A stretch of 64,000 nt of DNA, taken from the NCBI GenBank assembly GCA_013399875.1, contig VXAZ01009370.1, forward strand, positions 4,015 through 68,014, in the 5' to 3' direction. The DNA is from Gymnorhina tibicen. Lineage: Eukaryota; Chordata; Aves; Passeriformes; Artamidae. The notes beneath the pieces are model-generated. The model was not told the DNA's origin and ran no database searches. It was given only the letters and a program-made list of their open reading frames with translations. The position numbers and the translations under genes are program-made. Within the stretch, counting starts at the first letter, position 1. Each line of letters starts with the position of its first letter. Positions 13,601 to 24,600 of the stretch are shown here, in pieces.

Positions 13601-16306
13601 TGAAAGATTGGAGGAATCTGCAAGAGCAAGGAATTCCAGGCAGAGTGCGCTGAAAGGACTGACACGCAGGCCTGTGAAACCAACTCCTCTTGTTCTAATG
13701 ATCAGTCAGTTGGAAAAGCTGTTCCTGCCTCAGTCAGGTCTTTGTTCTGCACACTGAAGACTAAACACTCCAGTGCCATCGGAGAGATTTTTGATGCAGT
13801 TGTGTAAGCGCCGATGTGCCCTGGAGAGTGCAGTGAGAGCCTGCGTGGTGTGGGGGGGTGAAGGGCTGTGATGCCAGGCTTACGTAAAATGTACTTTTTC
13901 CTTGTTTTCTAGGGTAAACAGGAAGAGAATGATGTGGTGGAGAAGTTGAACCTTTTCCTGGACTTACTCCAGTCCTATAAAGTGAGCTCTGCTGTTCTTC
14001 TGCCAACAAGAAAGTTGTTTAGAGCAAGCCTGTGCTCTTTAGAGGGTGTAACGCCAACTGGATGGAAAACTGTCTGTGAGGCCAGTTCAGAGAAGAACTG
14101 GGCATCTGGCAGAGGGAGGGGAGTGGCTGTTGGCCATAAGGAGCTCTGTAGCCTTACTGATCAGCTCATCTGATGATGAGAACTTGCCTAAGAGCAAACT
14201 CTGCAAGGAATTTACAAATTTGACTGGTTAAACTATATGGATCGGCTAACTGTTTGTTTTAAGATTTGGCTGCTTTTGAGTCAAAGCAACGAACTAGATT
14301 GCTACTGGTTTGCTCATGGAGACATGAGTTCAGTTATGAATGAAAGCATTTCATTAATACTAATCTTTTGGTCAACTGTATGTGGCAGCCTCTCCTGACA
14401 TTCCCAGGCTGGGGCTGAAATTGAAGGACACTATTGAGCCAGCACTTTAATTGCCAGCGCTTAATACTGAGACGGTCAGAAAAGATAAGAGGCCTGATAA
14501 GATCCAAAATGTTGGCAGGAGTGATGCTCCAGGTTGCCTCTTAAGCTCACTGGTCTGGGTTCAAGCAGTTTTGTTTCCTAAATTCTTAGCTAACAGCATT
14601 TTTTGACCCTCTCGAAAGCAAAGGAGCAAAAATCTGCAGCATAGAAATGACACAAAGTGTGACCACGTGTGCGTGTTCCTGATGTGCTTGGCTGTGTGTT
14701 TGCTGACTCTTGGCTCCCACTATGTACCTGTTGTTTTCTTTTCCCATGAAGGACCTGTGTGAAAGGCACGAGAAGGGGGTGTTGCACAAGCACCAGCGAG
14801 CGCTGCACAAGTACAGCATGATGAAGAAGCAGATGATGAGTGCCACTGTGCAGAACAAAGAACCAGAATCGGTGGAGCAACTGGAGTCTCGGATTGTGGA
14901 GGTAGAGCGGGCACCGGGGAGAGCAAAGGGTGGGACTGGGCTCTGTAATGGTGCTGCTCTGTAGCTCAGTCACATTTGCAGAAAGTTTTTTGGACTGAAA
15001 GGGTAGCCTGTACTTTGGGAAATCTGAGCTACCCGCTGTGCCACGTGGAGAACGTGTTTGTTTTCCTCAACACTTGTTCCTGGCTCTCTGGCAGCACGTC
15101 ATTTGCAGGAGCTGTGGGAAGCAGCGGTCTGCGTGATGGGGAGGGCAGTTCCTCTTGGATCAAATGGGTCCAGGGACTGCCTGGTTTAGGTTTTTGGTAT
15201 GTGTTTGAATTGCTGGTATGGGGAGGAATGCTGTTTTCTCCTGCTGTAAGTGCTTGGCACCCTCTTCCTGGTCACTGAGTTCCTCTTCTTTCAGCAAGAA
15301 AACGCGATCATAACCATGGAGCTGCGGAATTACTTCTCCCTGTATTGCCTGCATCAGGAGACACAGCTCATCCACATCTACCTGCCTCTCACATCTCATA
15401 TTTTGGGGGCCTTTGTCAACTCCCAGATTCAGGGTCACAAAGAGGTGAGTTCTGGACTGTGTCCTTTTCCCCAAAATACAAATGAGAATTTGAATGGATT
15501 TATTTTCACCCATTGGCCTTCATCCTCTAATCATCTGTGCAGCTGGGCTCTCTCATAAGTTAAAAAGTTACCTGAGGTTTTTCCAGTTTGGGGTGAGGAT
15601 CAAGGTTGGCCTCTATCCCCTCTAAAAGATGGTATCTTCTTGCAGCAAGTTTTTTTCTTCTTTTCTTCTTTTCTTCTTCTCTCATCTGTAGCTGGCCCTA
15701 CCCTATGGGTAGTTGAAAAAGACCCAACCATTAAATTTCTACTCTGTAATGCATGATGTGTGTTTGCTAGATTAATCTGCTTTTTTGTTGTGCTACGCAG
15801 AAATTGTATGACAAGAAAACTTCCTGGGTTTTGCTCTAAAACTTAGAAGCTGCCTTTTGTTAAGCCCTAAATATGGCCTTTAATATTCCCCATATACAGA
15901 CTTTCTTGCTTTGGTTATATTAGAAAAGTCTCTTCTCCTTCAGCTCCCTTCCATCCCTTCAGTGAAGGAATACGATGAAATCTCCCTTCTTTGCATGCTC
16001 AGGAAGATGTTCAGGGAGCTGCACATAGCACCCATCTAAAAGGAACAGTCTGGGTCCACTGAACTTCCTGAAAATACTTCAGCGAATTTGTGTTGTGCTT
16101 CTGAGTACCCAAGACTGCTGCTACAGTTCCCTGTGGTGAGGTTGTTTCCTGCTGTGTTGTCATGTCTGCTCTCTCTCCTTCTCCACTCACAGATGAGTAA
16201 AGTTTGGAATGAGTTGAAGCCGAAGCTGAGCTGCCTTTTCGTGGGATCTAGCAGTATGCCAACTCCACCGCTGTCACCTCCAGAGGGAAACTTCTTTTCC
16301 AATTAA
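7492..16306 (+). CDS. SNX8: Sorting nexin 8, PX-BAR protein (N-terminal exon missing)
   Basis: SNX8 is a peripheral endosomal membrane protein that binds phosphoinositides through its PX domain and curves membrane through its BAR domain, acting in endosome-to-Golgi sorting. Ten exons join in consistent phase: 7492-7682, 8111-8228, 10600-10721, 11091-11171, 12114-12274, 12688-12820, 13913-13981, 14752-14901, 15295-15444 and 16193-16306. They give 429 visible residues against about 465 in human. The PX domain spans roughly visible residues 41-150, with the RRYNDF phosphoinositide motif and a PALPPKR segment. The BAR region (~170-400) is helical and charged (SRELIRNIYNSF, KLNLFLDLLQSYK, LHKHQRALHKY). 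The C terminus ends in a Ser/Pro-rich tail and TAA. Exon 2 starts in phase 1 (split Asp codon), so a further coding exon with the start Met must lie upstream. Identity is firm from near-identity to the vertebrate family as I remember it. Confidence 0.95.
8111..8228 (+). CDS. SNX8: SNX8 exon 3, PX core
   Basis: It follows a CCCTGCAG acceptor and ends in phase 1 before GTAAAA. It encodes RFKCSVYRRYNDFVVF and the YRMVPALPPKRMLG stretch. The Arg-Arg-Tyr motif is the canonical PX-domain phosphoinositide-binding signature. Confidence 0.95.
8555..8672 (+). mobile_element. CR1 LINE 3'-end fragment
   Basis: The stretch contains GTGGACTTGGCAGTGTTAG, GTGATCTTAAA and TTTTCCAACCTAAATGGA. This is the typical 3' terminus of avian CR1 elements in sense orientation (recalled, not searched). 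It is 5'-truncated like most CR1 copies and sits in SNX8 intron 3. The left boundary is uncertain; the match is clear from about 8586. Confidence 0.75.
8673..10599 (+). other. Rest of the SNX8 intron after exon 3
   Basis: Intronic sequence. Overlapping frames on both strands near 9530-9815 resemble no family and lie in a locally GC-richer patch. I see nothing else. The acceptor is TTCCTGCAG at 10591-10599. Confidence 0.6.
10600..10721 (+). CDS. SNX8: SNX8 exon 4, end of PX domain
   Basis: It begins by completing a split Ala codon (G|CT) and ends in phase 0 before GTGAGT. It encodes DREFIESRRRALKRFINLVA and the HP-x-FSED-x-LLKLFLSFSGS helix that closes the PX fold. Confidence 0.95.
11091..11171 (+). 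CDS. SNX8: SNX8 exon 5, PX-BAR linker
   Basis: 27 codons in phase 0, between a TTTTCTCCAG acceptor and GTATGT. It encodes DVQNKLRELVQGVGDEF and CRLATQAK, matching the short linker between the PX and BAR regions in vertebrate SNX8. Confidence 0.93.
12114..12274 (+). CDS. SNX8: SNX8 exon 6, first BAR helix
   Basis: It follows a CTCCTTCAG acceptor and ends in phase 2 before GTAGGT. It encodes DFLPADIQAQFAASRELI and KLRDRAERIASRAIDNASD, a charged helix typical of BAR helix 1. Confidence 0.95.
12688..12820 (+). CDS. SNX8: SNX8 exon 7, BAR region
   Basis: It completes a split Ser codon (AG|C) and ends in phase 0 before GTGAGT. It encodes ALGSDTTPLPSWAALNNNTW and KQALKGLSVEFALLADKAVQQ. Confidence 0.95.
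13913..13981 (+). CDS. SNX8: SNX8 exon 8, BAR region (23 codons)
   Basis: A 69-base exon after TTGTTTTCTAG, ending before GTGAGC. It encodes GKQEENDVVEKLNLFLDLLQ and then SYK. Phase is 0 on both sides. Confidence 0.95.
14752..14901 (+). CDS. SNX8: SNX8 exon 9, BAR helix
   Basis: 50 codons in phase 0, between a CCATGAAG acceptor and GTAGAG. It encodes DLCERHEKGVLHKHQRALHK and the EPESVEQLESRIVE helix. The acceptor has a weak A just before the AG, but the protein match fixes the boundary. Confidence 0.94.
15295..15444 (+). CDS. SNX8: SNX8 exon 10, BAR helix
   Basis: 50 codons in phase 0, after TTCTTTCAG and before GTGAGT. It encodes QENAIITMELRNYFSLYCLH and LPLTSHILGAFVNSQIQGHKE. Confidence 0.95.
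15647..15684 (+). repeat. (TTCTTTTC)n pyrimidine simple repeat
   Basis: A short pure-pyrimidine run of TTCTT/TTTC units in the last SNX8 intron. No other function is evident. Confidence 0.7.
16193..16306 (+). CDS. SNX8: SNX8 last coding exon
   Basis: 37 codons plus TAA after a CTCCACTCACAG acceptor. It encodes MSKVWNELKPKLSCLFVG and a Ser/Pro-rich tail (TPPLSPPEG) ending FFSN. The tail is the least conserved part compared with human. Confidence 0.94.
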   Translation: MSKVWNELKPKLSCLFVGSSSMPTPPLSPPEGNFFSN

Positions 16307-19300
16307 TGTTCCGAGCATCCCACATGGAGCAAGAAGGGCGGTCAACGAAGGGGTGGGACCTCTACCTCCAATGAATCCTCCAAACAGCTATTTTTATGTT
16401 TTTTTTTTTTTTTTTAATATTGCTGCTTTGAGCTGCTCTCTGATTTAGACGGACTGGATGTGGGGCAGAACATATGGATATAGAGACAATTTTGTAATTT
16501 TGCAATGCCCTGGGGCAGAGCTGATGTTCATTATCCTGCAGACACTCCTCATGGGGTTGGGATATGGCCTGGCACAGCGAGTGCTGCAGAGCTGTTGCTG
16601 AGGCCTCTGCATCTTGTACTAACAGTCCTCCAGTCGTGTTTATCTGCAGCTGTGCTGACACATCTCTGCACGTCTCTGAAGTGCTGAGATGAACAGGATA
16701 GCTGAAGCACTTGCTTGTAGTGGAGATAAATTGCCTTTTATGCCTTGGAGGGCCTGTGTTAGGGACGTGCGTGCATAAGGAAAGCTGAAAGCCATCCCCC
16801 ATCCCATTGTAGGTGTCTGGATTTGATTTCTTACTGCTAGACTTTAGCACAAATTGAATGAAGTGGTTGGATTTTGTAACCCAGCTGGGCAGGGGTCAGT
16901 GCTGCTGTGTGCCAGGGATTTTCCTGATGGTGCTGGATGGACTGTATTGTCAGTGTGTTTCCCTTCACGGTTGCAGGGCAGCCTGGGGACTTGCTCATAT
17001 TTTTCAGTTTGGGGCCAAAGACAGCTGGGTTCAGGAACTCAGAGGAGTTTGCCTGGCATAAATGAGAAAATAATTGACTGAAACACTCCTTAAATGTGAA
17101 CCACTCGTACTACAGGAGCAGAACAGCTACACAAGGTAGCTTGTTTATTTCTTCTGGAGGTTCTGACCTCCATCTGGTGAGTAGCTGTTTAGGTCTGTTG
17201 GAGAGCTGCTGACTCGAAGGCTGGTGTTTTCTTTGGTGTAGTATCAGAAGCATCCTGTTACACCAGCAGGCTGGAACACAGTACTGATAAAGTTCATTAG
17301 CAAAAATTCAGTATTATCAGGATGTTACTGTCATTCTTCCTGGCTGCGGGTAGCATTGCAGTGTGTTTGTTTGTGAAGGAGAGTAGACAGTTAAGTGAAA
17401 AGTTCTCACCTCTAAAAACACCACAGCCCTTAGTAATGGGGTTTTCAGAACAGTTTGTGGTTGTGAAAAAGGGACTAAACATTCTCCACTTTGTGTCTCC
17501 AGTGACTTTCCCTTGGGAGGCAAAGGGGGAGAACGTGAATGTCGTGTTACCTCAGGGGAAATGGTGCACATCCTCCAGAGAGACTGATAATCAAACTGCA
17601 AACGTCTGCAGCAAAACTCTGTGTGAACAGGACTCCCTGAACCTGACTTCTCTGGGGCCAAAATAGCTTTCAAAGGGGAATTTGTGACTTGGCTTCTTAG
17701 AATTTTCTTCGAGTTGGTAAAAAGGAAGCACATTAACAAGGATGAGTGCTTGCTGTCAAACTGGAACCATTACAGTATTTTCCCACTGGGGAACTTCCCC
17801 ATTATCAGGAAGTATATTTAAATCCTCCAATCACAAAAACTTTTTTGTTTTTTTTTTTTTTTCTTTAGAAAATTCAGTGCAACGCAAAACTCTTCCTAGC
17901 CCAGGTGGAAATTCTGGATTAGTTTCTTCAGCTAGGAGCAAGATAAGTTATTTGCTCAGTTTCAGGAGACTGAATAACCATTACTCACATTGCTCAAAAT
18001 GGAGTAAATACGCTGATATGGGTGAATTCCTTGAGTGCTGGGCCTTAAGCAGCGTGTAGCCAACCTTGCACAGAATGCATTAAGAGCTTTTTCCAGCAAT
18101 TCAAATGTTAACTCACTTTCCTCCTGCACATGGGCCTTGTCCAGCGAGACCGATAAACTGCACATGGCTGTGACAGATTTGATTCTCTCCTGGAGATTTC
18201 CTAAGTGATGCAGAAGAAATTCTGCTCACAAAACAAACTGGCAGGGGAGGGAGATGTTTCTACAGTCCAGTTAAAAAGAAGGTATCATCTCAAGCATGGC
18301 ACGACAGGTTTTTCTGCTTGACCTTGTCTTGATTAGGAAGATGGTTTGTGGTTCAAGTGTGGAAAGTGTGTTACCAGACTTTTCCATGCTCTTCGCTCCT
18401 GGCATTATCAGAAGGTTCTGGCTGGTGCTTAGTCTCAGCACCCATCCTCCCTCATTTATCTTTGTTTGCCTGATGTGGTGAACAGTGAAATTGAGAAAAT
18501 ACTGTGTTTTGGGGCAAGATCTGATCATTTATGATGGGTCTCATATGTTACTTGTTTGACTGGGCAGCGTTCTATAGAAGTGCTTGCAAAGGACTAGCCT
18601 GAATGGAACTTTCCACTTCTCACTTTTAGAAAAAAATTACAATTTTGTACTTGATTTAAAATCAAAAAACAACCCCCCAAAAAGCAAACATCAAAATGAC
18701 ATTAGGGCTTTAGACTAACTCCTCTTTCCTGTTCTCCTTCAAGCACAAATTCTACAGTCCAAGTGCAGAGACTGTAACGATGATAGAGACGCATCACAGG
18801 ACCCATAAAGAAACTGGAATTATGTTGTTTTGCGAAACACCCATTCCTCCATTGTCAGCCCTTGTGTCTTTGAGGAAAGTTTTGGGGGAGGGCTTTTCTT
18901 GTTTTGGTTTTACTCTGTTCACCAGGTATTTGAGAATTGAGGCCCAGTATTCTCAAAGCTGATCCAGCTGCTGGTACTTTCAGAGTTTATTTCATATTGG
19001 ACTGTCAAGCTTCTGTCTCATTCCTAAACACATGCAGACACTATTTCATACAAGCCTTAGTTTGCAAACCTTTCTTGTGGGAGACTGGTCAGTGCGCAAA
19101 TAGCACTGTTTGTTTACCTCAGTGTGTGAGGGATTTCCTTACTGTCTTTGTTATGTTCAGTTTATGGATCTGCCAGACTTGGAGGGCAGCATCAAGCACA
19201 CCTTCCTTCCTCCAGAGTGAAGCAGCAGGGACTCCAAGGATCCATCAAGCTGACTTCAGCTGTCTGTCTGCCCTAGCCAATGTGGGGAAAACAGTTGTAG

Positions 19301-21157
19301 TTACCTCCATGCTCTTGCCTTCTGCAGTAAACACTAACCAAGCCAGACTAATGGAGGAGTGTGTGCTGCCTACCTGAGATCTGATGCTCCTTTAAGATGT
19401 AGTGCCCAAGTGTTAATGTGCTTTTGTGAAAGGAAGCTTCTGTGTATGTGCCTGAGGCCGAGGGGGCTTTCATGTGTTCAAAGGAGTGATGGTAGAAAAG
19501 CCTTCAGTGCCAGAGCAGCCCTGGAGGTACCAGAGTAGTCAGCACCTGAGACCCTGAAAGGCTGCCTGAAAATTGTTGTCCGAGAAGGGCTCTGTTTTGT
19601 CACTCCTGAGGGCTTATCCACTTTGAGCTGTGAAGTGGGAATATCCGGGCTTTTTGTCAGTATCATGTGTTGAAAGGCTCAAAACTCTATTTACAATACC
19701 TTAAATCTTTGCTCCTTCTTTCGCTCTCCTTCCATCATCCTGGCAAGTTGCTCCTCCTAAGTCGTAACACGTTCAGCGGTGCCTTGCTGTGTTCCAGTGC
19801 TTTAAACTCTCCTCTGACCATGCAAGGGTGTAATTCCTGGGATTTGTAACAGGCTAATTGACACTCTTCAGTTTGTGCTGTTTACTAAAAGACAAAGATC
19901 ACCACCTGAGGACAGAACTTACACAAACCATGTCAGTCTCACAGCAGCAGGAGCAGTAACATCCTCGCTCTTTGACATGAGCTAAAAATCACGGCTGGGG
20001 AAAGCAACTTCCTGCAAGGACTCACCTGACTGCAGACAGGGGATAGCAGAGAAGTGCAGGGCTGAGCCACGCTTGTTCTTTTCCCACCCAGATTCTTGGA
20101 GGAACAGAAAGTAATTCTGTGTGGTTGTCACGCGTGCTGCTCTCACCGAGCAATTTAGTTTCCACCAGGAAATAAATCAAGGTATTTAACAGGCATTGGC
20201 TGCCAGTCATTCCCTTTCCTACCATGCAGTAAGGTCCTACACTCTGTAAAAGCTGCCTGTCCTTTTGTGCTCGTTCTAATTGCCCCAAGCCGTTCTCTCT
20301 GTTAGAGCAGCCAGAAAGCCTCACTGCCAGGTCAGAAGCAGAGGTGGGTATCAAAACCTCTGTAAATAACTCAAGTGTGCAGCACAAAAGGGAAAAGTAA
20401 GGTTTTAAGGTGTTAATTCATCCTCCTAAGTCTGAGCTGTGGCTTGCTGAGCAGATGAAGAAGGACATTTTTGAATGGTAACAATTTTTCAAAACTGCTG
20501 GAGGGAGACAAGAAACAAACATAGTTCAGAGGGTGTGAATTTTGCCTGCCTGGAATATCCTGTATCTTTGCTTTGCTCAAATAGCCTTATGTATGAAGCA
20601 CTTTATCCAAATGCAGGAATTAAAGAACTATTACTACAGCTGGTAGACTGGAAATGTTTACAGATCCTACATGACATTCCAAGATTCTATCTGTGTTATA
20701 TGTCTGTAATAGTGTTTGGAAAAAGAAAAAAAAACAAACTTGTGTAAGAAGTTACATATGTGATGTGTTATTTCTGGCAGGGTTGGATTAAACTTTTGCT
20801 GCCCCCCGTGGTGAGCTGGGCTGACATCAGTGCTGAGCAGTCACCTGCTCCTGCCCTGGGACAGAGCATGCAGCCCTAGGGGATGGTGCTTTGCAACTTG
20901 CTGAAAGTTGAATTTGTTCAGCATATTTTTACCTGAAATGCTCAAATAGTTCAGCTTCACAGCAGGAGCTGCAACAGTGAAAGCTGGGCTGAGACAGGAC
21001 TGTACATCCACCTCTGACTTGTGTTTTCTTAACTCCCATAACCTCGCGCTGCCTTCAGCTGGAGAATCCTGAAGGAATCTCTGGTCTGAACTTTTCAAAA
21101 GGCTTTCACAGCACCATTACAACAGAACAACACACGTTTTTACTAAAAAAAAATATT
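16307..21157 (+). other. SNX8 3' UTR and flank, no further gene seen
   Basis: About 4.9 kb follows the SNX8 stop before the NUDT1 3' end. It includes a T17 run at 16399-16415 and another long T run near 17860. The + strand polyadenylation hexamers I can find are AATAAA at 20171, ATTAAA at 20619 and 20787, and AATAAA at 21164 just beyond. The true SNX8 cleavage site cannot be chosen without transcripts. Frames of up to about 160 codons here resemble no family. Confidence 0.55.
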
Positions 21158-21240
21158 TTTAATAATAAAAAAAAAATAAATTTCCACCCATGAGGGAAAA
21201 GCTTAAGCCACTAAAACGGGTTAACACTTAAGTTTTTAAT
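21158..21240. terminator. AT-rich zone with polyadenylation hexamers on both strands
   Basis: The + strand carries AATAAA at 21164-21169 and 21175-21180, which could serve SNX8. The - strand carries ATTAAA at 21240-21235 and 21163-21158, which could end NUDT1 about 230-320 bases after its stop codon. The A-rich sequence may be partly fortuitous. The two genes converge here. Confidence 0.5.
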
Positions 21241-21473
21241 AGTTGTGATCACATAACCGCTAAAGCCTACCACAGCCAGGGACTTCACAGCATGGAAAAT
21301 CTTGGTACTTTCATTTCTGCTTTAAGAAACCCCCTTAATTTCCTTACTTCCCAGTGACCTGGACACTACATCTCTTTTCCTGGAGAGCTGAGCAAGGAGA
21401 CCCTCATAAGTCATACTCGGGGTGCTGTAGCCCAATGTGGGCAGTAGCACGTGGGCTGAATGCTTCTGCTTTC

Positions 21474-21646
21474 TTAAACTTCCTCCACTTCTTTCAGGCT
21501 GTGCTCCAGGATGGTGTCTTGTCCCTGGAACTTAAAATAGCCACGAAACAACTTTCTCTGAAGCAGGAGGGGAAACCAGTAGCTGTCATCCGGCCACATG
21601 TGATGGAATGGCACCTCGTCCAGCTGAAACCACTGGGGCCGCATCT
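21474..21646 (-). CDS. NUDT1: NUDT1 last coding exon
   Basis: It starts AG|ATG after a CCACCAG acceptor and encodes residues 101-156: [20 protein letters not shown], then [19 protein letters not shown] and a C-terminal tail ending EVEEV and TAA. Trp117, Asp119 and Asp120 contact the oxidised base in human MTH1. Confidence 0.95.
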
Positions 21647-24600
21647 CTGGTGGCGGAAAACAAAAGAACTTTGCACATGGGACTTCCTCATGGATTTTTG
21701 CTGCCTACACCATGAATATTGGTCAGCATGCAGCTTCCCCCCACAGCCCAGCTGCCTTCCTTCTGGGAGGCATTTTAGCATGAATAGTTCTCTATTTCAT
21801 AAGAAATGCTGTCTCAGAAGAGCATGCACATCCTTCCTTCCCCCCACCAGCCACCTACCCTCACTTTCTGTTGGCTCTCCATGAAAGTTATCTGCCCGAA
21901 AAATGTGAACATCCATGAGTTCAGAGTTGCCTACAAATTCAAATGTGATCTGCCCCATCTTCTGCAAGGTGTCCACAGTCAGTCCACTCTCCTCCAGGAG
22001 CTCCCTGCACAAGAAAAAGACTTCTTTCCATAAAAGTGAGCAGTGAGAGGACAAAAATGCAGTCATTAGCTTTACTCACACATTCAAAACCCTTCCAGTG
22101 CACCAAAGGTGAAAGCTGCACCTGTACAAGAGAGCAGGTTTCTGACCTGCACCAAGCTATGAGCCTGCTACACCACAGTGGAGCCAGGTAGGATGGGATC
22201 ATGTGTTATTTCAGGCTCCTGAGCCTGGTAGGAAAACTGTCTATGTTGGAAAGAGAAGATTCAGGAAAATGGATCATTTAGTGTAATTTAGTCCTTGCAA
22301 CATGCCGATCTTTTCTGAGATGAGCAAGAAGTGGGGAGATGAAGTCATGTGACTGTAGCTGGGTGTGGCTTTAGAACTCCACGATAAACCTCATTTAGAC
22401 AGGAAAAAAACGTTTGCCAACTTGAAGCTAAATCTTTTAGAATTGTGGGGAAGCAGGTAATGAACACCAGAAAGAACATCTATACTTGCTACACAATCAG
22501 CTGCTTCTGAGGCAAAGTAAAGCTTACTTAAATTAGACACTCCATAACACCACTTGCACACAGAACGTTGAGAATTCCAGTTCCCATTCAAATGCAGTGT
22601 AAAAAACACAAAGCAATTGTGCAAACTTTGCCTTTCTGCTCCTTGGAAGCACATTGAGCATAACGAGAGGCCAGAAGGCAAGACTTTTAAGAGCACTTGG
22701 AGAGCTGTGCCAGCTCTTTTCCACACACCACCACGCACAGCTACTTGAAGCACATTCATTATTTCCTCTCTTTATGCTCTGTGCTCAGGGGTTTTTTTAT
22801 TTTACCTCCCTCTAACAGAAGCAGCACAGCTTGAAGTTAGTCATGGTTTTTCTAATGTAAAAAAATAAGGAATACTCTGTATCTTTAGTTGAAGTTAATA
22901 ATTAATGTAGTTGCCTATTTGGCAGTAACAACAATTTTAAAATATAATGGAAATGATTTTAAGGCTCCAGCTTTCTTTGGCATTCATTTCATGGATCCCA
23001 TCTTTCAAAATTATACTTCATCTTAATGTCTTGGCTAATTTTAGTTTATCTTCTGAGAAGCTATCTATGTCTAAAGTAGAGGCAGTCTTCCAGCAATGAC
23101 TCTAAAAGCCTCCTTTTACAGGCACTGATAATTGAACAACAAAGCACAACACTGCTACAGTTCTCCACGCAATTTATCCATCAGCTGCTTGGCTCTGTGC
23201 ATAGCAAGTGAAAACATTACAGGTGGCAAACTAGAAATAACTCATTCACTAAATGCTCCCCTTACAAGATGTGCCACTGAGGAGCTGCCCAGGTGCTCGT
23301 GGGAATGTGCTGTACCCAGCAGAGGATGGAAACCTTACTGGTACTGGGAACTTTTGTTCATGTTTTGGCTTAATATTTAACTACCTGTGCTGAGAGGACA
23401 CTTCACACCTGCTGCCTCTGCCAACCCAGCTGACACAGAGTAACATGGAACCACAGCCTCATACCTCAACTCCCAGGGCAGAGCAGAGGCGGTACAAGGG
23501 AAGTTGGATTTGGGCTGTGCGATGCTTCCTGCGGGAGAGCTGTGCCCCGAGGCAGCACTGCACTAGCGGTGCTCCAGCCAGGAAGGCGGCCAGCGTGTCC
23601 AGCTGGTCCTGGCTCTGGGGACAGCTTCCTGCCCAGCTGACCTCAGCAGGAACTGGTCGTGTCATTCTGGAGTAAACTTGCAGGTGAAGGGACGGGGACA
23701 GTCCCCAGCAGCAGATGCTGGCTGTGCTGTGGAACCTTGCATATGGGCTGATGAAAATTTTAGCACTTGACGTCTTGTGTGAACAGAAGTTCTGGGTGGC
23801 CAACACAGGTAAACACACCCAGGAAATCCAGTGCTGCATTAAACCATCAGATTTACCCCACAGTCAGTGGCAGTGTAAGCCTAGCAAATGCTAAGTGACA
23901 AAACTTACGTCTCTCCCTCCACTCACAGATGTTTAATTACACAAAAAGCCATGATGAAGTGTCAGGTACATTAAGGCCATGTGCTGCTGGGAGCACACCT
24001 GCACCTTGTGTCCCCGGGCCCAGCTCGCCACAGAGCCCTGTGGTTGTGCTGGCACAGCTGAGGAGGCTGCTGAGGGCAGAAGCTGTTGGGTACCAGCTGA
24101 GCACACCATCACTGATCTTCCTGCAGGTGCAAGGGCAGTTTTGGGCACATATCAGAAATGGAGGAGATGGCAAAGTGTGGCTCTGTATCAGCAACGTTCA
24201 CGTAAAGAACAAGGTACCTAATTCTTAGAGGAGTTTAGCAATTCTGATTGCTAAATGGCTGCAATCTGCTACTTTGTTTTAATGACCAGATAGATGAGAG
24301 AACTACAAGAAATCGGTACTAAAGGGTTCAAAAATTACACTGTGCCTTTTTACTGATGAAATTCAATTCCCCAGCTCAGCATTAGCACTTAAAAATGTCA
24401 CCATACAATCAAATAATAAATTTCTACAGGGCTTTTCATAAGGGCCCCCTAAGAATTTCTGCTATTTTGTCACTACATTTTCACGCAGTACTAAAAATGC
24501 TACTGCAAGGTGGCATCTGTTCAACAGCTTCAACATTTAAACAATAAGGAGTTTGGCTTATTATTTAAATTAGCTGTCATTCTGCTATATAGCCAAAATT

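Noticed and set aside
14160..14240. TGATGATGA resembling a C box of a C/D snoRNA in an SNX8 intron
   Set aside because: No CTGA D box at suitable spacing and no terminal stem.
16362..16850. 162-codon - strand frame in the SNX8 3' region
   Set aside because: Includes translated poly-T/poly-A sequence and no known domain; lies in the SNX8 3' UTR.
21354..21884. 176-codon + strand frame at 21.4-21.9 kb
   Set aside because: It is antisense to the last coding exon of NUDT1, whose - strand frame matches MTH1 exactly in length and key residues.
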